Translations under genes and position numbers: made by a program | Source of the DNA: Acipenser ruthenus | Taxonomy: Eukaryota > Chordata > Actinopteri > Acipenseriformes > Acipenseridae | Reading direction: 5' to 3' | Assembly (NCBI RefSeq): GCF_902713425.1 | Contig: NC_081198.1 | Span: 22,799,188-22,863,187 of the forward strand | DNA length: 64,000 bases | Notes under the pieces: generated by a model | Told to the model about the DNA's origin: nothing | Seen by the model: only the letters and a program-made list of their open reading frames with translations | The model's database searches: none | In this document: positions 39,494 to 47,819 of the stretch, piece after piece | Numbering within the stretch: position 1 is the stretch's first letter | How the letters are laid out: every line of letters starts with the position of its first letter

Positions 39494-42400
39494 TTATTCC
39501 ATCTTCACGTCCTGAAGTCCGGCGATCCTCCACTCCGCGCAGGCCTTGTCCTTCCCGAGGGTCCGGATGTCCAGAATTACAAAGTCCTTGATAAGAGTTT
39601 GTGCCCTTCTGGTCGTGGTGATAGTGTCTAGCTCCTGCTTGTGATAGACACAGACGTTACGGCCTTCCCACAGGATCTGCTTGACAACATTGATGACACG
39701 CCAAACGCACTTAGCTGTGCTGGTAGTGATTCCTCCCGCAGGCCCATAGAGCACAGTCTCAGCGGTCATCTTGGCCGTGTCAGCAAACCTGTTTAGGAAG
39801 ACAGAGACAGAGAGCCAGACACTGCCAGCCACATCACACTCCCAGAAGATATGGGCTGGTGTTTCTCTCTTGCGGCACTTTGCATAGGGGCATGTTTCTA
39901 CTTGGGCTAGTCCCCTCCTGAACATGAACGCTCGAGTGGGGAGTGCACTGTGGACGGTGTTCCATGCTATATCCTTCTGGACATTACTGAGGCAGCTGTG
40001 AGACACATTCTCCCAGATTTTTTGGCTTTGGGTGAGGGAGAAAGTAGCTACTTTTTCAATTTCCTGGGAACCGGCAAGATATTTAGTTACAGCCTTGTAT
40101 TCCCAGGAGGCCAATTTTGCTTTATCTAAGCCCAATTTATATATAGTGTCCCTTAAGGTTCTATAATACAATGGGGGGTCCCAGGAGTACGGCACGGTGT
40201 TATCAATAGTGCAGAGGCCCAAGGCCCTGAGACAGGTGGCAAAATAGAAACGATTCATGTAACATACCTTCCTGTCCAGGGCCTGGATGTTCTTGATAGT
40301 TTGCGTGAGCTCCTGCACTCGGGTGAGCTGCACAACGTCCGGGACCCCCTTACCTCCCTTCTTGTCGGCTTTACTCAGAGTGGCTCGCTTTACCCTCTCC
40401 ATCTTGCTGCCCCAGATAAAGCGGTGGATAATGCGGTCCACCACTTTTTTGGTGGTCCTGTCTGGGGGAAAGATTTTTCCTACATAAGAGAGGATGGGGA
40501 ACAGTATAGACTTGGTTATTAATACTCTACCCGTCATTGTTAAGGATCTTGTGCTCCATCCGCCAATCTTTTTACGGACCTGGTTAATGGCCGCCGTCCA
40601 GCTCTGGGCCCCCGAGCTATTGTTCTCGAAAATGAGGCCCAGAATCTTGATTTTGTCCTTTTTGACAGGGTACATGTCCGACAGTTCCCTATCTACCTGC
40701 CAATTTTTAGACACGTAGACTTCGCTCTTGGACTTGTTAATCACTGCCCCGGTCGCCGTGCAGTACTTCTCAAGGATATTACTAATCCGAGGTACCGACG
40801 ATGTGTTGGTGCAAATGAGTGACACATCGTCCATATATGCTGTTGTTTTGACCTGGACCCCGTTGGATCCAGGCAGCTGGAAACCAGTTATATTGGTATC
40901 CCTACGAATTGCCTGCAGGAGGGGTTCAATGCACACGACATATAGCAGTGGGGATAGTGGGCAACCCTGTCTGACCCCTGACTGGATAGATATTTTACCA
41001 GTCAGGTGCCTGTTCACCAAGACTCGGGTACTAATGTTTGTATATATGGTTTTAACCCACTCCCTAAGTCCAGGAGCGAATTTCATCTGGTCCATCACTT
41101 TGTACATATATTCATGGCTTACCCTATCGAACGCCTTCTCCTGGTCAAGGTTGAACAGGCAGAGGGGATGGTTCCGTTCTCTAGAATAAGCCAGAATGTC
41201 CCTTGTTAACATTAAAATATCCGTGATGGACCTCCCTGGGACGCCACAAGCCTGGTCAGGGCCAATGACCAAAGGGAGGTGTACTTGTAGCCGGAGCATC
41301 AGAGCTTTGGCTAGTATCTTGTAATCCACGCAAAGGAGGCTGATTGGGCGCCAATTCCGTAGATCTTTAACTTCCCCTTTCTTATGAAGGAGAGTAATTA
41401 CACTCTCCCGCATAGAAGGGCCCAACCGCTTCTCCCTGTAGACCGCTCTGTAGACCTCCGCTAAATGGACTTTTAGCGTGTCCCAAAAAAGATGGTAATA
41501 CTCACCCGGGATGCCATCTGGACCTGGCGTCTTACCGGTGTTCATGGTCTTAACCGCCTGGGTGAGCTCCTCCAGCGTGAGTTCTGGGTCCTTCTCCTCC
41601 TCCTCCTCGTCCCGCACTGAGTCAGGCTCCAACTGGCTCAGGAACCACTCTATCAGGGTGTCATCTGTAGCTTTGATGTTATACAGGTCCCTATAGAAGT
41701 TCTCTACCACTTTTTTCACTCCCTCACTATCCTCTACTATCCTCCCCCTGCTGTCGAGCATGGAGGACATCAAGTGCCGCTTCTCCCTCGTTTTCTGGAA
41801 GAAGAAGCGAGTACACTTTTCGTCTTCCTCCATTTTTTGCACTTTTGCATTGTGCATGACCTTTCGTTGTTCCTCCCTACAAAGCACTGAAAGATCTAGC
41901 TTGGTCTGGGCTATCTCGTCGCTTACAGGGAACCCCCGAAGCTGAAGCAGGCTCAGACGCTGGAGGGCAGCATTCAGGTATTTATATTTGGCCCTCCTTT
42001 CTTTTGCTTTCCTCTTGCCTGCTGCTATGAAATAACCCTTAGTTCTCATTTTGACCATCTCCCACCACTCTATAGGGGAGTTGAATAGGTCACGCAAAGT
42101 GGTCCACTCAACAAGCCTGCTCTTATAGGCTGCAGCTATGGAGGGGTCATCGAGTAAGGAGGTGTTTAATTTCCAGACCCCTGACCCCATCTGGGAGGTC
42201 TGAGGGACCTGCAATGTTACCTGCAGGAGCCTATGGTCAGAGAAGAAGACGGCCTGGGTGTCTACTGCCGTCTTCGTAAGGGAGCTGGTATGCAGGACGA
42301 GATCTATACGGGAGAAGGAGGTCCCAGATGAGCTCACCCAGGTAAAGGGAGGCACCAGGTCCTTACCTGCATCACACAGGGAGAAATCAGATATTACGGA

Positions 42401-42937
42401 GGACAAAACTCTACTAGAGCGGTCGTTGCGTGGCCTGCTCCGGTCTACGTCCCTCAGAGCACAATTGAAGTCACCTGACACGATGACGGGTACGTTCCCC
42501 AGCAGGAGTGGACGCAGCTGTGGAAAAAATTGAACTCTTTCGTTTTGGTTAGTGGGTGCGTAGACATTGACCAGTCTGAGGGGAGTGTTGTTGTATGTCA
42601 CATCCACGCTCAGAATTCTACCAGGTTCTACCTCCCTGCTGCTGCGGGAGGTAATAAATGGGTTTTTAAACAGGATACCTACTCCGTCGGCTCTGGCTAT
42701 GTTGGAGCCCGACCAGAAGGAGTCCCCCAGGGTCCAACTCTCCTTCAGGTCCCTATAATCAGGGCTCGACGAAATACCACACTCCTGCAGAAAGATGAGA
42801 TCTGCTTTCAAGTTAGCTAGATAGTTTAGTACATCAAATCTTTTTTGTGTCTCCCTGATGCTCCTGACATTAACAGACACACATATCAGGGCCATCAGGG
42901 TAGCTAACAAGAAAAGGAGTCGCTGCGTCCACCCCAT
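39494..42937 (-). CDS. Keno ORF2: APE endonuclease-reverse transcriptase, copy E
   Basis: 1147 residues, open, all APE (Asn23, Gln51-Glu52, SGDFN 154-158, RIDLVL, SDH 233-235) and RT (TGKTPGPDGIP, NWRPISLL, FNLDQEKAFDR, GVRQGCPLSPLL, YMDD 701-704) motifs present, plus the C-terminal CX4CX7HX4C knuckle. Few private changes (VQELTQ). The ATG at 42937 lies 5 nt beyond the ORF1 stop, so ORF2 would need reinitiation or a similar coupled mechanism. Confidence 0.94.
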   Translation of the reverse strand: MGWTQRLLFLLATLMALICVSVNVRSIRETQKRFDVLNYLANLKADLIFLQECGISSSPDYRDLKESWTLGDSFWSGSNIARADGVGILFKNPFITSRSSREVEPGRILSVDVTYNNTPLRLVNVYAPTNQNERVQFFPQLRPLLLGNVPVIVSGDFNCALRDVDRSRPRNDRSSRVLSSVISDFSLCDAGKDLVPPFTWVSSSGTSFSRIDLVLHTSSLTKTAVDTQAVFFSDHRLLQVTLQVPQTSQMGSGVWKLNTSLLDDPSIAAAYKSRLVEWTTLRDLFNSPIEWWEMVKMRTKGYFIAAGKRKAKERRAKYKYLNAALQRLSLLQLRGFPVSDEIAQTKLDLSVLCREEQRKVMHNAKVQKMEEDEKCTRFFFQKTREKRHLMSSMLDSRGRIVEDSEGVKKVVENFYRDLYNIKATDDTLIEWFLSQLEPDSVRDEEEEEKDPELTLEELTQAVKTMNTGKTPGPDGIPGEYYHLFWDTLKVHLAEVYRAVYREKRLGPSMRESVITLLHKKGEVKDLRNWRPISLLCVDYKILAKALMLRLQVHLPLVIGPDQACGVPGRSITDILMLTRDILAYSRERNHPLCLFNLDQEKAFDRVSHEYMYKVMDQMKFAPGLREWVKTIYTNISTRVLVNRHLTGKISIQSGVRQGCPLSPLLYVVCIEPLLQAIRRDTNITGFQLPGSNGVQVKTTAYMDDVSLICTNTSSVPRISNILEKYCTATGAVINKSKSEVYVSKNWQVDRELSDMYPVKKDKIKILGLIFENNSSGAQSWTAAINQVRKKIGGWSTRSLTMTGRVLITKSILFPILSYVGKIFPPDRTTKKVVDRIIHRFIWGSKMERVKRATLSKADKKGGKGVPDVVQLTRVQELTQTIKNIQALDRKVCYMNRFYFATCLRALGLCTIDNTVPYSWDPPLYYRTLRDTIYKLGLDKAKLASWEYKAVTKYLAGSQEIEKVATFSLTQSQKIWENVSHSCLSNVQKDIAWNTVHSALPTRAFMFRRGLAQVETCPYAKCRKRETPAHIFWECDVAGSVWLSVSVFLNRFADTAKMTAETVLYGPAGGITTSTAKCVWRVINVVKQILWEGRNVCVYHKQELDTITTTRRAQTLIKDFVILDIRTLGKDKACAEWRIAGLQDVKME

Positions 42938-42942
42938 AGCGA

Positions 42943-44889
42943 CTATGATTGGGAGGTCGGGACACTCTTCCTACTCTTAGCTCTACGCTTGCTTCGAGGG
43001 GGCTTGGGCTTATTTGCAACTCCCATCACCCCTGAGAAGGTACTCACTGCTGCCTCGTCCAAGAAGGCACCGTCTTTATATGCACAGTACGTGGAGTTGT
43101 TGGGGCTATTCAACTCCCCACAAGGTAAGTCTGGTGGAACTTGCTCAGGGCCCCTCGGAACGTGTGGGTCAGCTTTGTCCTGGGGGGGGGTTATGACAGA
43201 CAGCATTCTTTGGCTGTTACCGTCTGTTGAATTGGAGCTGTTAGCAGACTTCTGGCTTACCGCGTCCAGGGGTATTCCCATGTCCTCCAGTGCTGTATCT
43301 AGGAGGACCTCTAGGGGGCCCCTGGTTTTGCCCATACAAGGGAGGGGGTCAAGGATGCTTTGAAGGGAGGCCCTTCGCTTGAAGAGGGTCATTGCTACCG
43401 AGGTACTGCTGGTCAGGGAAGGTGTTGACCCCGACCTCTCCCTCGGTGCATTAGTGAACACCTCTTCTGCGAGGTGTGCTAGGGTTTGTGCCAACGACTG
43501 GGAAGGCTGGCTGGGGATGCCCTGGCTGGCTGCTACCTGCCCACTAGGCGGCAGTGTAGCCGTCCCACTCGCCTCCGTCTCTGCCTGCGAGGGCAAGACT
43601 GGGGACTTTGTGTGGACATTAGCTGGTTTTGGATCTATGGGGGCCACCTGCAACTTGCTGTCTTTGATCCTGATCTTCTTTCTTTTCCCCCCCTCGTCTC
43701 TACCCTTTCTTTTCCCCACCCTCTGCTGGTTCTTCACTCCCTTCCCCTCCTTCTCACTCTCACTTTCACTGTCGCTTTCGCTTTCCTCCCCCACGGACTC
43801 AATCCTTATGGCGTCATAACGAGAGCCGAGGGGGAGTGCTGGCGCTGAGAGGGCCCTACTCAGGGGGGGGCCGCTGCTGGGTCCGGGCTCCCTCCCTGCC
43901 TCGTGTTCTGCATCAGAGGAGCTACTGGAGGAGCTAGTGGAGTAGCTGTTGTACTCTCTCTCTGGGCTGGGGGAAGGGGTCCTCGTAAAACGGGACATGT
44001 CTCGGGGGCGGGGGGGTGAGGGGGGTGCTGGTGATGATGGTGGTGCTGGAGTCTGGGTCTTGGATACTGTTGGTGGTGATGTGGACTGATCTTTGTTACT
44101 TGCTCCCTCTTCCTGCTCAGGCCTAGGCTTGTTTGTGTTTGCCTTGCTGGCTCTGGCCATGTTGGCATAGGAAGAGGGGCAGTCCTTAAACAGGTGCCCC
44201 TTCTTTCCACACAAATTGCACTGCCTCTCTTCTCTGCAGTGGCTGGTCTCGTGGGGGGCGCCGCAGTTCCTGCACTTGACTACAGTACACGCGGCCGCCA
44301 GGTGTCCTAATTCCCCACATTTCCTGCAGAGTTTTGGCATCCCATTATAGAATACCAGCCCTCTGTTGGGCCCTAACACTATGGAGTTTGGAATGTGGCG
44401 GACGCCTCCAATGCCCGATGGATCAACATTAAGGCGTACCAGCCACTTTCTGGCTCCTGTCCAAACCCCATCTTCATCTGTAATTTTCCTCCCTTCTGAT
44501 GACACCCTCCCATAGCGGTTAAGCCATGTTGTAATATCATAGTCGCTAACAGCCTCATTGAAAAATTGGACAGTAACAACTTTCATTTCTCTGTCTGTCA
44601 GTGCATCCACACAAAATTCTTTGTATGGAGCGAGATATTTATTCTCCCCCCAAAAGGACCACATTTCTTGTAACTTTTGGGGGTTCCTAAAACTGACCTC
44701 AAACACTTCCTTAAGCCCTGGCAATTTCACCAAACAATTCAAGTCAGAAGGGGAAAAACCCATACCCCTCTGAAGAATGGTCCGGCTGAACTCCAGTCTC
44801 GTCAGTCCTGGTTCCGTTTCCTCTTGCTGGGTCCTTGTGAAGCGCACCGCATTGTGCCTCCTAGTCTCCTGGGTTGGCCGGAACGCCAT
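42943..44889 (-). CDS. Keno ORF1: CCHC zinc-knuckle RNA-binding protein, copy E (intact)
   Basis: 648 residues. The N-terminal 1-180 includes an RRM-like stretch (KVVTVQFFNEAVSDYDITTW, about 103-122, then DEDGVWTGARKWLVRLNVD) followed by HIPNSIVLGPNRG. Three zinc knuckles follow: Cys188-Cys191-His196-Cys201, Cys206-Cys209-His213-Cys218, Cys224-Cys227-His232-Cys237. Next come a Pro/Ser linker (250-310), a Ser/acidic run (about 315-385), and a basic KRKGRDEGGKRKKIRIKD patch. The order of this domain and knuckles resembles vertebrate ZCCHC3. The protein would bind element RNA as an RNP component. The three G/C runs that shift the frame elsewhere have 6, 8 and 9 G here. Confidence 0.92.
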   Translation of the reverse strand: MAFRPTQETRRHNAVRFTRTQQEETEPGLTRLEFSRTILQRGMGFSPSDLNCLVKLPGLKEVFEVSFRNPQKLQEMWSFWGENKYLAPYKEFCVDALTDREMKVVTVQFFNEAVSDYDITTWLNRYGRVSSEGRKITDEDGVWTGARKWLVRLNVDPSGIGGVRHIPNSIVLGPNRGLVFYNGMPKLCRKCGELGHLAAACTVVKCRNCGAPHETSHCREERQCNLCGKKGHLFKDCPSSYANMARASKANTNKPRPEQEEGASNKDQSTSPPTVSKTQTPAPPSSPAPPSPPRPRDMSRFTRTPSPSPEREYNSYSTSSSSSSSDAEHEAGREPGPSSGPPLSRALSAPALPLGSRYDAIRIESVGEESESDSESESEKEGKGVKNQQRVGKRKGRDEGGKRKKIRIKDSKLQVAPIDPKPANVHTKSPVLPSQAETEASGTATLPPSGQVAASQGIPSQPSQSLAQTLAHLAEEVFTNAPRERSGSTPSLTSSTSVAMTLFKRRASLQSILDPLPCMGKTRGPLEVLLDTALEDMGIPLDAVSQKSANSSNSTDGNSQRMLSVITPPQDKADPHVPRGPEQVPPDLPCGELNSPNNSTYCAYKDGAFLDEAAVSTFSGVMGVANKPKPPRSKRRAKSRKSVPTSQS

Positions 44890-45576
44890 CCTTCAGCTGG
44901 CTCCTCCGATTGGGGTGGGAGAAGCCTCTGGACGTCCGGGTTGTCTCTCTCTACGGAAAAGAAACAACGTAAGCAGCAAATCTGGGCAGTTGAAGGAACT
45001 ATTACTTTAGTCCCTGAGGAGATGGTCGCCTCGCAAGAGGGACCCCCTCCCCAGGTGAACGGTGTCCTTCCCTGGCGGAGTAGGGGGCGCTGCTTGGCAC
45101 CAAGACCACGTAGGAAGAATCGTGGCTGTGACGCCTCCTCGGGGTCCGGGGCCGCCCTCTGCTCCTCCCAGATGGCGCCCTCTGCTGGGCGCCTGCTGCT
45201 CTCTCGGTCTGGATCTCGATTACAATCAAGGGCTGGGGATGAGGTCGTCTAGGTCATCAAAGGGTCCTCAAAGGTCGTCTGGATGGTAGGTCCTCCTTCT
45301 CTCTAACTCCAGGAACGTCTGGAAAAGCCTGAAAAAGAAAAAAACTGGAACCGCCTGAAAAAGAAAAAACTGCTCTCAACAGTCAACAAAATCTTGAAAG
45401 ACCCTCGGCCTGGATTGGGCAAGCCAAAACCAGACTGAGCATTAGTCTTCCAAAAAGTTGCCGAGCTGAAGAAAGCCAGTCAAAAATAAAAAAAAATTCT
45501 GTTCCTCCTCACCCGAACAAACCTCTCACAGACCCTCGGAGGGAGTGGGCAATGCCACTACCCTCTAAGATACCCT

Positions 45577-45644
45577 CGTATCAGATATTAAACTGATAAG
45601 AACAGATACTACACTTGATCTTAGCCAAAAGGCCGAGAAGCGAT
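45577..45644 (-). pseudogene. RNU2: U2 snRNA 5' fragment interrupted by Keno copy E
   Basis: U2 nucleotides 1-68, from ATCGCTTCTC at 45644 to TTTAATATCTGATACG, including GTAGTA, then Keno E. The promoter side (PSE-like element 45692-45709) is intact, so a transcript could start as U2 and run into Keno. Confidence 0.93.
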
Positions 45645-46246
45645 GGCGACTTGGCCCTTGCCCGGGGCCCCCCAGCCCGGACGGCACAGGGGGATTCAAA
45701 GGTGGGTGCAAAATTCCAAGCACAAGCAGACCCCCAAAAAACGGGCTGCTGCTTCCAGAGGGGAAATGTGCAATTTAAGCAGGAGAAAACAAAACAAAGC
45801 AAAAACACACACATAACACCAAAAACAAAACATAAACTGGCGGAGTGCGTCTTACAAATAGTCATGCCAAGCTGCTATGCTGTGCAAGGTGCCTTGGGTA
45901 ACTACAACTGTGCCTCGCTGGCTGGCTGGCTTGCTAAGAAGGTCCTGGCATAGGGACATGTTCCACCACACTTGTCTGGTTAGCTGCATGCTCCCAGGAA
46001 ACAACCTGCTGCTGTCTACATCATCACCACATGTGAATAAAAGAAAGAAAGACAGCAAGAAAGAAAGAGAGAAAGAAAGAGAGAAAGAGAGAAAGAAAGA
46101 GAGAAAGAAAGAAAGAGAGAAAGAAAAAAAAAGAAGTAAAACGGCGGGAAAACTTGCATCAACACTGGCACTCTCCCTCCAGCAGGGGTAGACAAAATGC
46201 TCACAGGAGAGATCCAGATCTGACTTTGACCAACGTTAGAGAAAGG
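45645..46246 (-). repeat. U2 repeat-unit spacer
   Basis: Complete spacer: PSE-like element 45692-45709, GAAA/GA tract about 46038-46137, 3' box 46219-46234. No gene. Confidence 0.9.
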
Positions 46247-46433
46247 TGTGCACCATTCCCGGAGGTACTGCAATACCGGGCCGATGCGTGGAGTGGACGG
46301 AGCAAGCCCCTGTTCCATCTCCCGATTCCAAAAATCAATTTAATATATGGTCCCCTGATAGGGGACGTATCAGATATTAAACTGATAAGAACAGATACTA
46401 CACTTGATCTTAGCCAAAAGGCCGAGAAGCGAT
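46247..46433 (-). ncRNA. RNU2: U2 spliceosomal snRNA, complete gene 9
   Basis: Complete U2 gene with one change: CACCATTCCC for CACCGTTCCC on the plus strand (GGGAAUGGUGCAC in the RNA), near the 3' end. Its upstream region is altered (see 46481-46498). Confidence 0.95.
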
Positions 46434-47027
46434 GGCGACTTGGCCCTTGCCCGGGGCCCCCCAGCCCGGACGGCACTGGAGGATTCAAAGGTGGGTGCCA
46501 AGCATAAGCAGACCCCCAAAAAACGGGCTGCTGCTTCCAGAGGGAAATGTGCAATTTAAGCAGGAGGAAACAAAACAAAGCAAAAACACACACATAACAC
46601 CAAAAACAAAACATAAACTGGCGGAGTGCGTCTTACAAATAGTCATGCCAAGCTGCTATGCTGTGCAAGGTGCCTTGGGTAACTACAACTGTGCCTAGCT
46701 GGCTGGCTGGCTTGCTAAGAAGGTCCTGGCATAGGGACATGTTCCACCACACTTGTCTGGTTAGCTGCATGCTCCCAGGAAACAACCTGCTGCTGTCTAC
46801 ATCATCACCACATGTGAATAAAAGAAAGAAAGACAGCAAGAAAGAAAGACAGAAAGAAAGAGAGAAAGAGAGAAAGAAAGAGAGAAAGAAAGAAAGAGAG
46901 AAAGAAAAAAAAAGAAGTAAAACGGCGGGAAAACTTGCATCAACACTGTCACTCTCCCTCCAGCAGGGGTAGACAAAATGCTCACAGGAGAGATCCAGAT
47001 CTGACTTTGACCAACGTTAGAGAAAGG
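46434..47027 (-). repeat. U2 repeat-unit spacer (diverged promoter side)
   Basis: Complete spacer with the altered promoter side described at 46481-46498, a GAAA/GA tract at about 46818-46918 (with an internal GACAGAAAG change), and 3' box at 47000-47015. Confidence 0.9.
46481..46498 (-). promoter_or_regulatory. PSE-like element of U2 gene 9, with a deletion beside it
   Basis: The core GCACCCACCTTTGAATCC is kept, but the bases directly upstream (distal side) lack 7 nt (AAAATTC) present in all other copies, and the gene side reads CACTGGAGG for CACAGGGGG. Further bases differ at 46499-46550. This is the most diverged U2 promoter in the window. Confidence 0.55.
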
Positions 47028-47172
47028 TGTGCACCGTTCCCGGAGGTACTGCAATACCGGGCCGATGCGTGGAGTGGACGGAGCAAGCCCCTGTTCCATC
47101 TCCCGATTCCAAAAATCAATTTAATATATGGTCCCCTGATAGGGGACGTATCAGATATTAAACTGATAAGAA
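47028..47172 (-). pseudogene. RNU2: U2 snRNA 3' fragment next to Keno copy F
   Basis: U2 from TTCTTATCAGTTTAATATC to the 3' end, longer than the short-class fragments. It joins Keno F through a CT-rich filler (minus strand TTTCTCTCTTT), unlike any other junction in the window. The 5' half is absent. Confidence 0.92.
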
Positions 47173-47819
47173 AGAGAGAAAGAGATTTTACATTTTTTAC
47201 ATTTACACCCATTCGTTTTTTTCATTCATTTTACATTTCTTTTAAAGATGACATTCATGCATACAGACATACATTTTGTTTTAAAAGCATTTAAAATACA
47301 TTTAAAAACACCAAGACAATTGTGCTTTGTACATGGTTAAAACATACACAGATTAAAATCAACATGAAAAAAACCTGTGCTGCTTTAAAAGTGACTGGAA
47401 AAAAAGAACCATCTATAAAAAACCAGTGTTTGTGAGGGCCGGGGAGTGCTCTCTAAAAAAGTTCAAAAGTGAACATAAAACTAGATCTAAAACAGGGACA
47501 GGGGAAAAGGGACAGTGTATAGAACAGTGAGTTAAAATTCTAAAATTTTAAAACACTTAAAATGTAACTTTTAATAGTTTACATTAAAAATCTTAAAGAT
47601 ACATAAAACAAAACAAAACAAAATCAAATAAAACATTCAACGTAAATCAAATAAAAGTCCATAAAACTGAAACAAAAAGACTACATAAAACCAGGGCACC
47701 GTTGAAAAAACGGTCATGCCAGCTAAAAAGGGCGGAATGCTGGCATGACAAAATAAATAAAAGGCTTAGCGGTGCCCCGTAGTCCCGCTCCTAGGAGCTA
47801 GCGGTTCCAGTTTTTTCCT

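Larger units (their letters stand above)
38843..45576 (-). mobile_element. Keno-like U2-specific LINE, copy E (full length, both ORFs open)
   Basis: About 6.73 kb with 15-bp target site duplications (38828-38842 and 45577-45591) in U2: the clearest record of a single insertion. 5' UTR 44890-45569, a 7-nt filler ATACCCT at 45570-45576, ORF1 42943-44889, ORF2 39494-42937, 3' UTR 38843-39493 with several private changes. The 5' UTR ends about 60 bp short of the form in B, C, D, F and G. U2 promoter and 5' half lie directly upstream in the same direction. The only copy with complete ORF1 and ORF2, hence the best candidate for an active element. Confidence 0.92.

Noticed and set aside
42943-44889. 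Ser-run and Arg/Ser stretches of ORF1 as an SR-type host splicing factor
   Set aside because: The Ser/acidic run is part of the LINE ORF1, directly followed by ORF2 after 5 nt and repeated in every Keno copy; no host gene structure is seen.
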